Positions 1 to 8,773 of a DNA stretch of 64,000 nt are shown here, piece by piece (positions within the stretch are counted from its first letter, which is position 1; the number at the start of each line of letters is the position of its first letter). The position numbers and the translations under genes are program-made. Source of the stretch: Mucilaginibacter geliditolerans (GTDB lineage Bacteria; Bacteroidota; Bacteroidia; Sphingobacteriales; Sphingobacteriaceae). Under the pieces are notes generated by a model. It saw only the letters and a program-made list of their open reading frames with translations, had not been told where the DNA came from and searched no databases. The stretch spans positions 186,001 to 250,000 of the forward strand of contig NZ_JACHBY010000006.1 in NCBI RefSeq assembly GCF_014200495.1, given 5' to 3'.

Positions 1-543
1 GGAACCGCATCTGTTTGCGGTTTTGATGTGGAGAAACAATCATTGGAGGTGCGTAAACATATTGGTTACCTGCCCGAGAGCAATTCGCTTTACCTGGATA
101 TGTATGTGAAGGAATCGCTGGGGTTTATAGCCGGCATCCACAAAATTGCATCACCTGAAAAAAGGATAGCCGAAGTTATCGAGCAAACCGGATTAGGACC
201 TGAGCAGCATAAAAAGATAGGTCAGCTTTCAAAGGGTTACCGTCAGCGGGTGGGTTTGGCGCAGGCCATTATCCATAATCCGGAGGTGCTGATACTGGAT
301 GAGCCTACATCGGGCCTCGATCCGAACCAGTTGATCGGCATCAGGCAACTGATCCTTGATCTTGGTAAAACAAAAACTATTGTTTTATCAACTCATATTA
401 TGCAGGAGGTTGAAGCCGTTTGTAACCAGGTGATCATTATTAATAAAGGCACAATCGTAGCCGATGATAGTCTGCAAGGCTTAAGGGATAAGAACAAAGG
501 CAAATCATTAGAGGATATTTTTATTAGTTTAACAAATAAATAG
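1..543 (+). CDS. gldA: GldA-like ABC transporter ATPase, 5'-truncated by window edge
   Basis: The reading frame is open from base 1, so the start and Walker A lie upstream of the window. The visible part has the ABC signature (LSKGYRQRVGLAQA), Walker B with D-loop (LILDEPTSGLDP) and the H-loop (STHIMQEVEAV). The segment GYLPESNSLYLDMYV is typical of GldA. GldA is the cytoplasmic ATPase of the GldAFG ABC transporter linked to gliding in Flavobacterium. The gldF-gldG fusion that follows on the same strand supports the assignment over a generic ABC-2 ATPase. An inverted repeat separates the two genes. Confidence 0.88.
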   Translation, partial: GTASVCGFDVEKQSLEVRKHIGYLPESNSLYLDMYVKESLGFIAGIHKIASPEKRIAEVIEQTGLGPEQHKKIGQLSKGYRQRVGLAQAIIHNPEVLILDEPTSGLDPNQLIGIRQLILDLGKTKTIVLSTHIMQEVEAVCNQVIIINKGTIVADDSLQGLRDKNKGKSLEDIFISLTNK

Positions 544-560
544 CCAAACATAACCCAAGC

Positions 561-627
561 GTCATTGCGAGGAACGAAGCAATCCCCGACTATGCAAGAC
601 GACGATTGCTTCGTTCCTCGCAATGAC
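561..627. repeat. Intergenic inverted repeat, GTCATTGCGAGG family (copy 1)
   Basis: Two perfectly complementary 24-nt arms (561-584 and 604-627) enclose a 19-nt loop. The outer end reads GTCATTGCGAGGAACGAAGC. Related copies lie at 21737-21845, 56116-56222 and, split apart, at 61475-62212. It sits between gldA and gldFG and would form a strong hairpin in the mRNA. Confidence 0.9.
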
Positions 628-658
628 AAGTTTATAAGAATATATTTAAGTTTATAAA

Positions 659-3055
659 GTGTACAGTATCCTAAAAAAAGAAATAACCTCATACCTCAGC
701 TCATTGGTGGCTTATGTTACCATTGGCGTATTTTTAATTGTATTAGGGCTTTTTTTATGGGTTTTCCCCGATTCAAGCATACTGGATTATGGGTATGCTG
801 GGCTCGATAGTCTGTTCAGTACTGCGCCATACCTGTTCATGTTCCTTATACCGGCCATCACCATGCGCTCGCTGGCCGAGGAACGCAAGGAAGGGACTTT
901 TGAGCTATTATTAACCCGCCCGTTAACCGATTGGCAGATAGTTTTGGGTAAATATTTTGCAAGTTTACTGCTGGTGCTTTTCGCGTTGCTACCTACATTG
1001 GTTTACTATTATTCGGTTTATGTGTTGGGTAACCCGCAGGGCAATATTGATACCGGGGCGGTTATTGGCTCCTACATCGGTTTGTTTTTACTGGGTGCCG
1101 TATTTTGTGCGATAGGCCTGTTTGCCTCATCCATTAGCAAAAACCAGATCATCGCTTTTACTATAGCGGTTTTCCTGTGTTTCTTCTTTTATAGTAGCTT
1201 TGACTCGCTTAGCCAGATACTATCACTGCAAAACTTAACGCTTGAGGACCTGGGCATTACCGAGCATTATCAATCGGTAAGTCGCGGTGTTTTGGATACC
1301 CGTGACCTGGTTTACTTCATTATTCTATCGGGCATATTTATTTGGCTCACTTTATTTGTACTGCTTAAGCAACGCCAAAAAAAGTTGGTGAATACCGCGT
1401 TTTTGAGCACGCTGGGTATAATGCTGTTATTAGCAGCGGGATCTATCAGAATGTTTACCCGTTTCGATTTTACCAAAGAGAAACGTTATACCATATCGCC
1501 CATCAGCAGGCAGATCATGGGCACGCTTACCGGGCCGGTTAAGGTTACGGTTTATTTAAAGGGTGATGATTTCCCTGGCGGATTTAAACGCTTGCAGCAC
1601 GCTACACGCGATATGCTGATAGATTTGCAGGCATATAGTCATGGTAACTTGCAATTCCAACTGGTGAACCCGCTTGCAGGTGTAAGCGAGGATCAGCAAA
1701 CGGCGGTAATCGATACTTTGGAATCAAGAGGCATAGCACCTACAAATCTGAGTGTAAAAACAGACAATGGCTTAACGCAAAAGATCATCTTCCCGGCGGC
1801 ACTGGTTTCAGCAGATGGTAAGGATATTCCGGTTAGCCTGTTGCAAAACCGTATTGGATTATCTGATGACGAAGTGCTGAATAACTCTATCCAGAATTTA
1901 GAATACGCCTTTTCATCAGCCATAAAAAAAATAACCAGCGGGGGCAAGCCCGAAATTGGCTTTACCGAGGGCCATAATGAACTTACCGATGTGCAGCTGA
2001 ATGATGCCATGCGTTCACTGGCTGATGGTTACGCCGTAGGTAGGGTAGATCTGAAAACTATCCCATTTGATGGCCTGCAAAAAATAAGCTTATTGATAAT
2101 ACCTAAGCCTGATAAACCATTTACCGAGCTGGAAAAATTCAAGCTCGACCAATACATTATGCGTGGTGGTAAAGTAGTTTGGACAATTGACCAGGTAAGC
2201 GCCGAGCTCGACAGCCTGCAAAAGCATGGCGATGAGGAAATGGCTTTCCCAAAACAACTCAATCTTGATGACCAATTATTTGTGTATGGTGTACGTATCA
2301 ACTACGATCTGATTGCCGATATAAGCTGCGCGCAGATCCCGGTTAGCACCGGTAATGTAGGCGGGCAGGCGCAGATACAAATGGTGCCCTGGCTGTTTTA
2401 TCCTATATTGATGCCGTTGTCAAAGCATCCGGTGGTAAAAAACCTGGATGGTATTAAGAGCGAATTTATAAGTACGATTGATACGCTGGCCATTAAAAAT
2501 GTTACTAAAACGGTGCTGCTGGCTTCATCGCCCTACAATAAAAGGTTGAACGCGCCTAAAATGCTATCATTAGAAGCATTGGAGCAGGAGCCCGATCCTA
2601 AGGAGTTCCAGAGCACTCCTAAAACGGTGGCGGTTTTGCTGGAGGGTAAATTTACATCTGATTTTCTGAACAGGCCTGCGCCTGAAGGCCTGAATGAGCA
2701 TATTGACCCATTAACAGAGAGTAAGCCTACAAAAATGATCGTGATAAGCGATGGGGATGTGTTTAAAAATAATGTGGCTGCTGATGGTTCTCCATATCCT
2801 TTGGGTTATGATCAGTATACCCGCCAAAATTATGGCAATAAGAACCTGTTGCTCAATATTGCTGATTATATGACCGATGATTCGGGCCTTATTGCGTTGC
2901 GTACAAAAGAAATAGAGATACGCCTGCTTGCCCGCGCCCGCATCCGCAGCGAAAAACTATACTGGCAATTAATAAATACAATTACACCCTTGTGTATAGT
3001 GTTAATATTTGCTATTTTTCAACATTATATGCGCAAGCGAAAGTATGCCCGTTAA
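659..3055 (+). CDS. gldG: GldF-GldG fusion: ABC-2 permease joined to auxiliary substrate-binding-type protein
   Basis: The 798-residue protein combines two gliding-transporter subunits. Residues ~1-245 are an ABC-2 permease like GldF, with about six membrane segments and the motif EERKEGTFELLLTRP. From residue ~245 a new membrane segment leads into a GldG-like region (FDFTKEKRYTISPIS), a large extracytoplasmic ABC_transp_aux-type domain, and a C-terminal membrane anchor ending in basic residues. In Flavobacterium johnsoniae gldF and gldG are separate genes, so this is a fusion. The start is GTG at 659; I see no better ATG before the first membrane segment. It presumably works with the upstream ATPase. 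Confidence 0.85.
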   Translation: MYSILKKEITSYLSSLVAYVTIGVFLIVLGLFLWVFPDSSILDYGYAGLDSLFSTAPYLFMFLIPAITMRSLAEERKEGTFELLLTRPLTDWQIVLGKYFASLLLVLFALLPTLVYYYSVYVLGNPQGNIDTGAVIGSYIGLFLLGAVFCAIGLFASSISKNQIIAFTIAVFLCFFFYSSFDSLSQILSLQNLTLEDLGITEHYQSVSRGVLDTRDLVYFIILSGIFIWLTLFVLLKQRQKKLVNTAFLSTLGIMLLLAAGSIRMFTRFDFTKEKRYTISPISRQIMGTLTGPVKVTVYLKGDDFPGGFKRLQHATRDMLIDLQAYSHGNLQFQLVNPLAGVSEDQQTAVIDTLESRGIAPTNLSVKTDNGLTQKIIFPAALVSADGKDIPVSLLQNRIGLSDDEVLNNSIQNLEYAFSSAIKKITSGGKPEIGFTEGHNELTDVQLNDAMRSLADGYAVGRVDLKTIPFDGLQKISLLIIPKPDKPFTELEKFKLDQYIMRGGKVVWTIDQVSAELDSLQKHGDEEMAFPKQLNLDDQLFVYGVRINYDLIADISCAQIPVSTGNVGGQAQIQMVPWLFYPILMPLSKHPVVKNLDGIKSEFISTIDTLAIKNVTKTVLLASSPYNKRLNAPKMLSLEALEQEPDPKEFQSTPKTVAVLLEGKFTSDFLNRPAPEGLNEHIDPLTESKPTKMIVISDGDVFKNNVAADGSPYPLGYDQYTRQNYGNKNLLLNIADYMTDDSGLIALRTKEIEIRLLARARIRSEKLYWQLINTITPLCIVLIFAIFQHYMRKRKYAR

Positions 3056-3061
3056 ATTTTA

Positions 3062-3069
3062 TACTTTTG
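3062..3069 (+). promoter_or_regulatory. Possible -7 promoter box before dnaN
   Basis: TACTTTTG fits the Bacteroidota -7 consensus TAnnTTTG and lies 22 nt before the dnaN start. No TTTG is visible at the -33 position, so support is moderate. Confidence 0.45.
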
Positions 3070-3091
3070 AGTTACTAATACTAAAAATTAT

Positions 3092-4216
3092 ATGAGATTT
3101 ATTGTTTCTACATCAACCTTACTCAAGCAATTACAGTCTGTAAGCGGTGCATTAAGCAACAGTACCGTTTTACCTATACTGGAAAACTTTTTGTTTGAGA
3201 TAAAGGATGGAAACTTAACCATTTCTGCCACTGACCTGCAAACCAGCATGACCACTTCTTTAAGCGTTGAAGCTAAAGAAAACGGCCGTATAGCTATCCC
3301 TTCGCGTATATTGTTAGAGACATTGAAATCGCTGCCTGAGCAGCCTGTTACTTTTTCTGTTGATGATGCTACATTCGCGATTGAGATAAGCGCCGGCGAT
3401 GGTAAATACAAGCTGAGCGGTGAGAATGGTGAAGATTTCCCGAAGATACCCGTGGTTGAAAATGCATCATCAGTTAACTTACCTGCTTCTGTTTTAGCTG
3501 AGGCTATAAACAAAACAATTTTTGCGGTAAGCAACGATGAACTACGCCCGGCCATGACAGGGGTTTACTGCCAGCTATCAACCCAATACATTACTTTTGT
3601 TGCTACTGATGCGCATAAACTGGTACGTTACCGCCGTAAAGACGCAAAGGCCGAAAGCACTACATCATTCATCCTGCCTAAAAAAGCTTTAACGCTTTTA
3701 AAGTCGGCTTTACCAAGTGATGATGTAAATGTATCGGTTGAATATAACAGCACCAGCGCGTTCTTTAAATTTGGTAACATAAATATGGTATGCCGCTTAA
3801 TTGATGAGCGTTATCCTGATTATGAGGCAGTTATACCGTTAAATAATCCAAATAAATTAAGTATCGACAGGCAGTCGTTCCTTGGATCGCTGAGCCGTGT
3901 TGCTATTTATGCTAATAAAACTACGCACCAGGTAAGGTTAAAAATTAATGGCAGCGAGTTAAACATATCATCAGAAGATATTGATTTTGCAAATGAGGCG
4001 CATGAGCGTTTAAGTTGCCAGTATGAAGGTGAGGATATGGAAATAGGTTTTAATGCGCGTTTCCTGATCGAAATGTTAAAGAACCTGAGTTGTGAAGAAG
4101 TAACACTGGAAATGTCGACACCTAACCGTGCCGGCTTATTATTACCGCAGGGCGGAGATGAGAACGAGGATGTGCTGATGTTGGTAATGCCGGTTATGCT
4201 TAATAGTTATGCTTAA
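3092..4216 (+). CDS. dnaN: DNA polymerase III beta subunit (sliding clamp)
   Basis: The 374-residue protein has normal length for the ring-shaped processivity clamp that tethers the replicative polymerase to DNA. The N-terminus (MRFIVSTSTLLKQLQSVSG followed by LPILENFLF) is typical, and three successive clamp folds are expected at ~1-120, 125-245 and 250-374. The motif ATDAHKLVRYR in the second domain and the C-terminal VMPVML are characteristic of beta clamps. It follows gldFG by 36 nt and is closed by a terminator at 4248. No dnaA or recF is visible nearby. Confidence 0.97.
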   Translation: MRFIVSTSTLLKQLQSVSGALSNSTVLPILENFLFEIKDGNLTISATDLQTSMTTSLSVEAKENGRIAIPSRILLETLKSLPEQPVTFSVDDATFAIEISAGDGKYKLSGENGEDFPKIPVVENASSVNLPASVLAEAINKTIFAVSNDELRPAMTGVYCQLSTQYITFVATDAHKLVRYRRKDAKAESTTSFILPKKALTLLKSALPSDDVNVSVEYNSTSAFFKFGNINMVCRLIDERYPDYEAVIPLNNPNKLSIDRQSFLGSLSRVAIYANKTTHQVRLKINGSELNISSEDIDFANEAHERLSCQYEGEDMEIGFNARFLIEMLKNLSCEEVTLEMSTPNRAGLLLPQGGDENEDVLMLVMPVMLNSYA

Positions 4217-4247
4217 GTTGTAAACTTAAATTATAAATCCAAAACAG

Positions 4248-4273
4248 AGTCCGGCTAAAAACCGGACTTTTTT
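4248..4273 (+). terminator. Rho-independent terminator after dnaN
   Basis: A 7-bp stem AGTCCGG/CCGGACT with an A-rich loop is followed by a run of T. It lies 31 nt after the dnaN stop codon. Confidence 0.85.
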
Positions 4274-4322
4274 GTTACTTCGCATAACAAAAGATATGAT
4301 AAGCAGTTATAGTACTATTTAA

Positions 4323-5063
4323 ATGAATATCAGAGTATACATTCTACTTTTTTTTGCTTTTGTTACAGGCTTATTAGCGTGTAATAATAAAGATTTGCCA
4401 CAACCTACGGTTGCTATTGCCAACCTTGCAGTGGTTAATGCCACAGCCGATACACTTAATTTTCTGGTAAATAACAGCCGGCAGAATAGTTTTTCGGGTA
4501 TTTATCCGGCAGGAGCATATGGCTTGTATACCCCGGCAGGCTCGCAAAATTATGAGATTAAAAAAGAGCGCAGCGCGATAAACCTGTTTACCGGCACTTA
4601 TAGTTTATCTGATACGTCAAAACATATTTATACCTCATTTTTTATAGCGGGCGAATCAGCCGATAAAACATTTTTTATTACCGATGCTATAGATTCGGCC
4701 CTTGCCGTATATGCTAAAGATACCCTACATATAGATACCATTGCAATGCTGAGATTTGTGAATGCCTCTTATAGCAGCGGCTCGTTACACGTAGTGTTTG
4801 ACAAGGGCGACACCATAAATATCGCCAATGCCGCTTACAAATATAAAAGCCAATATTTTAAAGTATATGAGGGTACCCGAACAATAAAAATATATCCGGC
4901 AGGTGGCAGCACTAAACTATTATTAGATACTACATTAATATTGCAGTCGGGTGCGGTTTATACTTTATTTGCGAAAGGAATTTTAAATGCAAAAGGCGAT
5001 AATGCATTTGGTGTGGGGTTAATGACTAACGGTACTATTATAACCGCAACAGGAACACAATAA
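4323..5063 (+). CDS. DUF4397-type lipoprotein
   Basis: The 246-residue protein starts with a hydrophobic segment and a lipobox (LLAC, Cys at ~20), so it is probably an outer-membrane lipoprotein. The body has the repeated beta-rich pattern of DUF4397 proteins: AIANLAVVNATADTLNFLVNN near the N-terminus and a second unit around MLRFVNASYSSGSLHVVFD. The function of this family is not established. It is followed after two bases by a second protein of the same type, so the two are probably co-transcribed paralogues. Confidence 0.75.
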   Translation: MNIRVYILLFFAFVTGLLACNNKDLPQPTVAIANLAVVNATADTLNFLVNNSRQNSFSGIYPAGAYGLYTPAGSQNYEIKKERSAINLFTGTYSLSDTSKHIYTSFFIAGESADKTFFITDAIDSALAVYAKDTLHIDTIAMLRFVNASYSSGSLHVVFDKGDTINIANAAYKYKSQYFKVYEGTRTIKIYPAGGSTKLLLDTTLILQSGAVYTLFAKGILNAKGDNAFGVGLMTNGTIITATGTQ

Positions 5064-5065
5064 TA

Positions 5066-5812
5066 ATGACATCAAAAAGTAATAAAGAAATAACATTTAT
5101 TTTGGCACTGTTTATAACGGTAGTGCTGATCATGCCGTTTGTAAGCTCATGCGGCAAGGGAGGGGCAGCTAGTAGTGTTGGTTTGAATACGCAAATACAG
5201 GTTTTTAATCTTGGCCCTGATATACAATCAGTATACCTGTATGTCAATTATTTAAAACAAGGCAGCAGCTCTTATACATATCCCAATGCATCAGGCTATT
5301 TTTATTTAAATACATTAGATACACCTATACAGGTACGATCGGCAGCAGTAACAGCTGCGCCAATATATTTTCTTTCTATAGATAGTGTGTTGAAGGCAAC
5401 CCATAAATATTCATTATTTATAACCGGCTTATATGCCAATAATTCGGTCACATCAATTTTAACGCAGGATGATGCTACTGCAACCCCAGCGGAAGGCTAT
5501 GGTAAAATAAGGTTTGTAAATGCGAGCCTGCCCATAAACAATCAGCTTAATATTACGGTAAATGGAACATTAGATACACCATTTATAGGAGTAAAGTATA
5601 AGGCAGTTACCCACTATATACAACTACCGGCCGGGAATTATAATTTTCAGTTAAGCCAAACATCAACACCAAATGTTTATTTGCCCAATACCAATGTGCA
5701 AAGCATTACCATACAGGATAGCAGGTTGTATACTATTTATACTTATGGCATAATTGGCCGTGCCACTACCGATACTTCGGCATTTGGGGCTGCTGTGGTT
5801 ACAAACAGGTAG
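5066..5812 (+). CDS. DUF4397-type lipoprotein, paralogue of upstream gene
   Basis: The 248-residue protein has a signal peptide ending in a lipobox-like SSCG. Two DUF4397-like units follow, around IQVFNLGPDIQSVYLYVNY and GKIRFVNASLPINNQLNITV. Start and spacing (2 nt after the preceding stop) indicate a two-gene unit. The role is unknown; surface or cell-wall-associated functions are often guessed for this family, but nothing here proves one. Confidence 0.72.
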   Translation: MTSKSNKEITFILALFITVVLIMPFVSSCGKGGAASSVGLNTQIQVFNLGPDIQSVYLYVNYLKQGSSSYTYPNASGYFYLNTLDTPIQVRSAAVTAAPIYFLSIDSVLKATHKYSLFITGLYANNSVTSILTQDDATATPAEGYGKIRFVNASLPINNQLNITVNGTLDTPFIGVKYKAVTHYIQLPAGNYNFQLSQTSTPNVYLPNTNVQSITIQDSRLYTIYTYGIIGRATTDTSAFGAAVVTNR

Positions 5813-5833
5813 CTTAAGTGTAATTTATATTTA

Positions 5834-5841
5834 TATTTTTG
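5834..5841 (+). promoter_or_regulatory. -7 promoter box before the DedA gene
   Basis: TATTTTTG matches TAnnTTTG. A TTG at 5839 in frame with the DedA gene lies inside this box and so cannot be in the transcript. This argues for the TTG at 5857 as the true start. Confidence 0.5.
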
Positions 5842-5856
5842 CACAAAAAAAACACA

Positions 5857-6513
5857 TTGGAATTTATAACTCACCTGATAGATTTTATTTTACATATTGA
5901 TAAGCACCTGGCAGCTATTATAGCACAGTACCAGGGATGGACATATGTGATATTATTTGTAATAATATTTGCAGAAACTGGTTTTGTTGTAACCCCGTTT
6001 TTACCCGGCGATTCTCTATTATTTGCTGCTGGTGCCTTAATAGCCGGCGGTAACACGGGCCTGGATATCTATTTTTTAGGATTGATACTCATAGCTGCCG
6101 CCTTTACAGGTAATAGCCTTAATTATGCTTTAGGAAATTATCTGGGCCCCAAAGTTTTTAAGCCTGAAAACAAGATCCTGAAATTGGATTATTACCTGCA
6201 AACCAAAGCCTTTTTTGACAAGCACGGCGGCAAGGCGGTTATATTCAGCAGGTTTATGCCTATCATCCGTACCATAGCACCATTTGTGGCCGGTGTGGGC
6301 CGTATGCCATTTTTGCGCTACAGTTTATATAATATCATAGGTGGTGCATCATGGATCATACTGTTCCTGTTCGCGGGCTATGAGTTGGGGAATATACCGT
6401 TCCTTAAGGCGCACATATCTTTATTAGGCATAGTAATTATATTGCTTTCGGTTGTTCCGCCAATTATCGCGGCTATAAAAAGCAAAGGCAAAAAGAAGCA
6501 GGCGAATAGCTAA
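5857..6513 (+). CDS. DedA/SNARE-associated family membrane protein
   Basis: The protein has about 218 residues. DedA proteins are inner-membrane proteins needed for envelope homeostasis, with proposed lipid-carrier or proton-coupled transport roles. The family motifs are visible: ETGFVVTPFLPGDSLLFAAG and, later, FSRFMPIIRTIAPFVAGVGRM with the conserved Arg residues. I chose TTG 5857 because it gives MEFITHLIDFILHIDKHL, very like the E. coli DedA N-terminus, and because the earlier in-frame TTG overlaps a promoter box. Its stop codon overlaps the stop of the convergent TMEM175-like gene by four bases. Confidence 0.88.
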   Translation: MEFITHLIDFILHIDKHLAAIIAQYQGWTYVILFVIIFAETGFVVTPFLPGDSLLFAAGALIAGGNTGLDIYFLGLILIAAAFTGNSLNYALGNYLGPKVFKPENKILKLDYYLQTKAFFDKHGGKAVIFSRFMPIIRTIAPFVAGVGRMPFLRYSLYNIIGGASWIILFLFAGYELGNIPFLKAHISLLGIVIILLSVVPPIIAAIKSKGKKKQANS

Positions 6514-7229
6514 ACCCCAAATCTTTTTCTTGATTTTCTGCCACGATAGCTGAACCAAACAAAGTAAGCAACAGGGATTATCATATAAAATACACCTGAT
6601 TGCCCCGAGTAGTCAATAGGTAGGAGCCATGATAACAGTATTGCCATAATACCAATTATTGTAAGTATCAGGTTTATACCGATCTCTGTTTTGGTAATGA
6701 ATATTTCCAATGCGGTTAGTTTTAGCTCATCCTTGTGTCTAATAGCGTTCCCGTACATCAGACAAAACAATACGTTAATTACTGTAAAGCCCAGGCCATA
6801 AATAAGCATTAACAATGGTGTTTGCGCGGCTTTTATCATTTCATGAGGGTGGCCGTTAAGGGTGTAGGAGTTATCGAAAAATACCAGCCCTGCCAAAAAT
6901 TTAAGTGGATAAACATATATCACCACAGTGAACAGTAGGGTGCCATTTAAGAATACCGTGAGGCTATCATTAAGGCCATATCGCCTAAAAAAGATGTTCT
7001 GGCTGTTCCATATGTTAAACAGCAGGGCAAAGCACACTGCAAAGCTGATAGTGCCCTTGAGCGTTTCATATAGCTCTGTAAATGTTTTAGGTACTTCAAG
7101 CGATACAATGATGAGTGTTACGGCAAAGGCAAAAACCGCATCGCTGAAAGTTTCCAGCCGTGATGGTTCATGGCTGCGCCACTCTACATCATTTTTTCTT
7201 TTGTACAGGTTTGCTGTTTTTGCCCTCAT
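6510..7229 (-). CDS. TMEM175-like (DUF1211) potassium-channel family protein
   Basis: The 239-residue protein has six predicted membrane segments. The motif RLETFSDAVFAFAVTL near residue 25 is the RxxxFSD signature in the first helix of TMEM175/DUF1211 channels, which conduct K+ in characterised bacterial members. The protein holds one six-helix unit, the usual bacterial size. Its ATG overlaps the stop codon of the upstream phospholipase-like gene (ATGA), which implies translational coupling. Confidence 0.82.
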   Translation of the reverse strand: MRAKTANLYKRKNDVEWRSHEPSRLETFSDAVFAFAVTLIIVSLEVPKTFTELYETLKGTISFAVCFALLFNIWNSQNIFFRRYGLNDSLTVFLNGTLLFTVVIYVYPLKFLAGLVFFDNSYTLNGHPHEMIKAAQTPLLMLIYGLGFTVINVLFCLMYGNAIRHKDELKLTALEIFITKTEIGINLILTIIGIMAILLSWLLPIDYSGQSGVFYMIIPVAYFVWFSYRGRKSRKRFGV

Positions 7230-8188
7230 TCTTTTAAATCTAATACTTTTCCTTGTTTATACAAAGCTTCTTCCTGTGCAATCTTTTGCTTTTCATCATT
7301 GGTAAGCGGAACGGCTATCAGTTTGTCCAAATCAGGCTGCCCGGCATCAACCCAGGCTGAATACCAAAAGCTGCCCACTGATAATATGGCCGAACGCATA
7401 CGGCGCTGTACCATGCCATTAAGCATGTTTTGATAGGCTTTACTGTATGCCACCGAATAATCCTGCACTTTACGGTTGCCGCGTTTTACTGTTTCGTATT
7501 TTTTATCGGGAGGAAAGGTTTTGCTCAGCACCCGCTCAAAGCGCAGAACAGAATCAACGGATTTGTATGATGAGCGGCAGATCTTAAAGGCCTCTTTCAG
7601 TGGATCGTCAATATAGCGCGCCTTACCCGCGTAGTAATTGTAATGATCGCCAAATAGTTCAGGCAGGCGGCTCTCCCATAGGGCGTGTATGCCGGTTTGA
7701 TTGGTGAGCTGCCCATTATAGTTCATGGTTAAATGTAAAGGCACATGCGCATCCGCTACATAATGACCCAGGTTGGCTGATATATTTAAAATAGCGGTAG
7801 TATCATGGTCCTTAAATGCCTTAACCAGTCGGTAGTATTCAAACTGGATGGTCCATGGCACCACGCCGTATTTGTATATCGTATCGGCAGAATATTTTTT
7901 TACAGCATCGTCCCAGTTCTGTGGTATAACGCTGAAAGGGTTTTTGCCATAATGATCGGCATCCAGGAAGTGCTTTGGCCCTTCGGTAGAGTCTACGTAA
8001 CGGCGTTTGTCGGCGCTTACGGCATGTTCGGTTATAAACCCGATATTGGCCCTGTAAAAACCTGCCATGGCCTTAGGTAGCGTAAAAACAGCCAGCCTGT
8101 TGATGCGGTAATGCGCAAAAAATCCCCAGGAGGAGCAGGTGATTATCACCAGGATACTTAAAAGCGATAGGGCCAGGCTGCGTTTCAT
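7226..8188 (-). CDS. Zinc-dependent phospholipase C / S1-P1 nuclease-like secreted protein
   Basis: After a signal peptide (MKRSLALSLLSILVII) the mature protein begins WGFFAHYRIN. That placement of Trp and His near the mature N-terminus is typical of the zinc PLC/S1-P1 fold. Further candidate ligands are HFLDADHYG, LGHYVADAHVPLHL and HALWESRLPELF. The protein is therefore likely a periplasmic or secreted zinc phosphohydrolase; phospholipase versus nuclease cannot be decided from sequence alone. I chose the ATG at 8188 because it begins directly at the signal peptide; an ATG at 8206 would add six residues. It is the first gene of a two-gene minus-strand unit with the TMEM175-like gene. Confidence 0.78.
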   Translation of the reverse strand: MKRSLALSLLSILVIITCSSWGFFAHYRINRLAVFTLPKAMAGFYRANIGFITEHAVSADKRRYVDSTEGPKHFLDADHYGKNPFSVIPQNWDDAVKKYSADTIYKYGVVPWTIQFEYYRLVKAFKDHDTTAILNISANLGHYVADAHVPLHLTMNYNGQLTNQTGIHALWESRLPELFGDHYNYYAGKARYIDDPLKEAFKICRSSYKSVDSVLRFERVLSKTFPPDKKYETVKRGNRKVQDYSVAYSKAYQNMLNGMVQRRMRSAILSVGSFWYSAWVDAGQPDLDKLIAVPLTNDEKQKIAQEEALYKQGKVLDLKE

Positions 8189-8290
8189 TTGTGTATATAA
8201 ATGCAAATAATAGCGGTAATATAAGATTATTACGAATAATTAAGGTTGAGCGGCATGTTGATAACCCTAAATATTTTTGTTGATAATTCG

Positions 8291-8322
8291 TTTGCATAAT
8301 TAAAAATATCATCCTATATTTG
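8291..8322 (+). promoter_or_regulatory. Full Bacteroidota-type promoter for rpsT
   Basis: TTTG at 8291-8294 and TATATTTG at 8315-8322 are separated by 20 nt. This matches the TTTG-N17-20-TAnnTTTG promoter of Bacteroidota sigma-A and is the best promoter in the window. The rpsT start codon lies 35 nt downstream. Confidence 0.8.
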
Positions 8323-8357
8323 CAGTCCTTAAAGAAAAAAGAATAACAAGCTATACA

Positions 8358-8612
8358 ATGGCAAATCATAAATCATCATTAAAAAGGATCAGGTCTAACG
8401 CTGCGAAGCGCTTACGTAACAGATACCAGGCTAAAACCACCAGGAACGCCATCAAAAAATTAAGAGGCACAACTACTAAAGTTGAGGCAAGTGAACTTTT
8501 AAACAAAGTGATCTCTATGCTTGACCGTTTAGCTAAAAAGAACGTTATACATAAAAACAAAGCTTCAAACAATAAGTCAAAACTGACTAAGTTTGTAAAT
8601 ACTTTGAAATAA
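8358..8612 (+). CDS. rpsT: 30S ribosomal protein S20
   Basis: The 84-residue, very basic protein starts [21 protein letters not shown], the usual S20 N-terminus, and has the expected length for a 16S rRNA-binding three-helix protein. It is a single-gene unit with its own promoter (8291-8322) and terminator (8637-8669). Confidence 0.97.
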   Translation: MANHKSSLKRIRSNAAKRLRNRYQAKTTRNAIKKLRGTTTKVEASELLNKVISMLDRLAKKNVIHKNKASNNKSKLTKFVNTLK

Positions 8613-8636
8613 TAAGGAATTTTAAATCCTACAGAA

Positions 8637-8669
8637 AGGCGATGAGTGATAAACTCATCGCCTTTTTTT
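8637..8669 (+). terminator. Rho-independent terminator after rpsT
   Basis: An 11-bp perfect stem (AGGCGATGAGT / ACTCATCGCCT) with a 5-nt loop runs directly into a T tract. Confidence 0.93.
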
Positions 8670-8684
8670 GAACCAGGGTTTTTG

Positions 8685-8770
8685 GGATTTTACGGATTTT
8701 CATGATTTTAAATAAAAAGGATGTATTTTGGATGTTTAAATACATCCTGTAAATCTCCTAAATCCGTTAA
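8685..8770. repeat. Nested inverted repeat upstream of radC
   Basis: The outer arms read GATTTTACGGATTT and AAATCCGTTAAATC. Inside lies a perfect 11-bp hairpin, AGGATGTATTT/AAATACATCCT, with a 9-nt loop. It ends just before the radC ATG at 8774, so the radC leader is largely this structure. Confidence 0.75.
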
Positions 8771-8773
8771 ATC

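Noticed and set aside
393..692. A minus-strand 99-codon frame near the first repeat.
   Set aside because: It overlaps the gldA end, the inverted repeat and the gldFG start, all better supported.
3092..4216. dnaN as a marker of the replication origin.
   Set aside because: No dnaA, recF or DnaA-box cluster is visible; dnaN is often away from the origin in this phylum.
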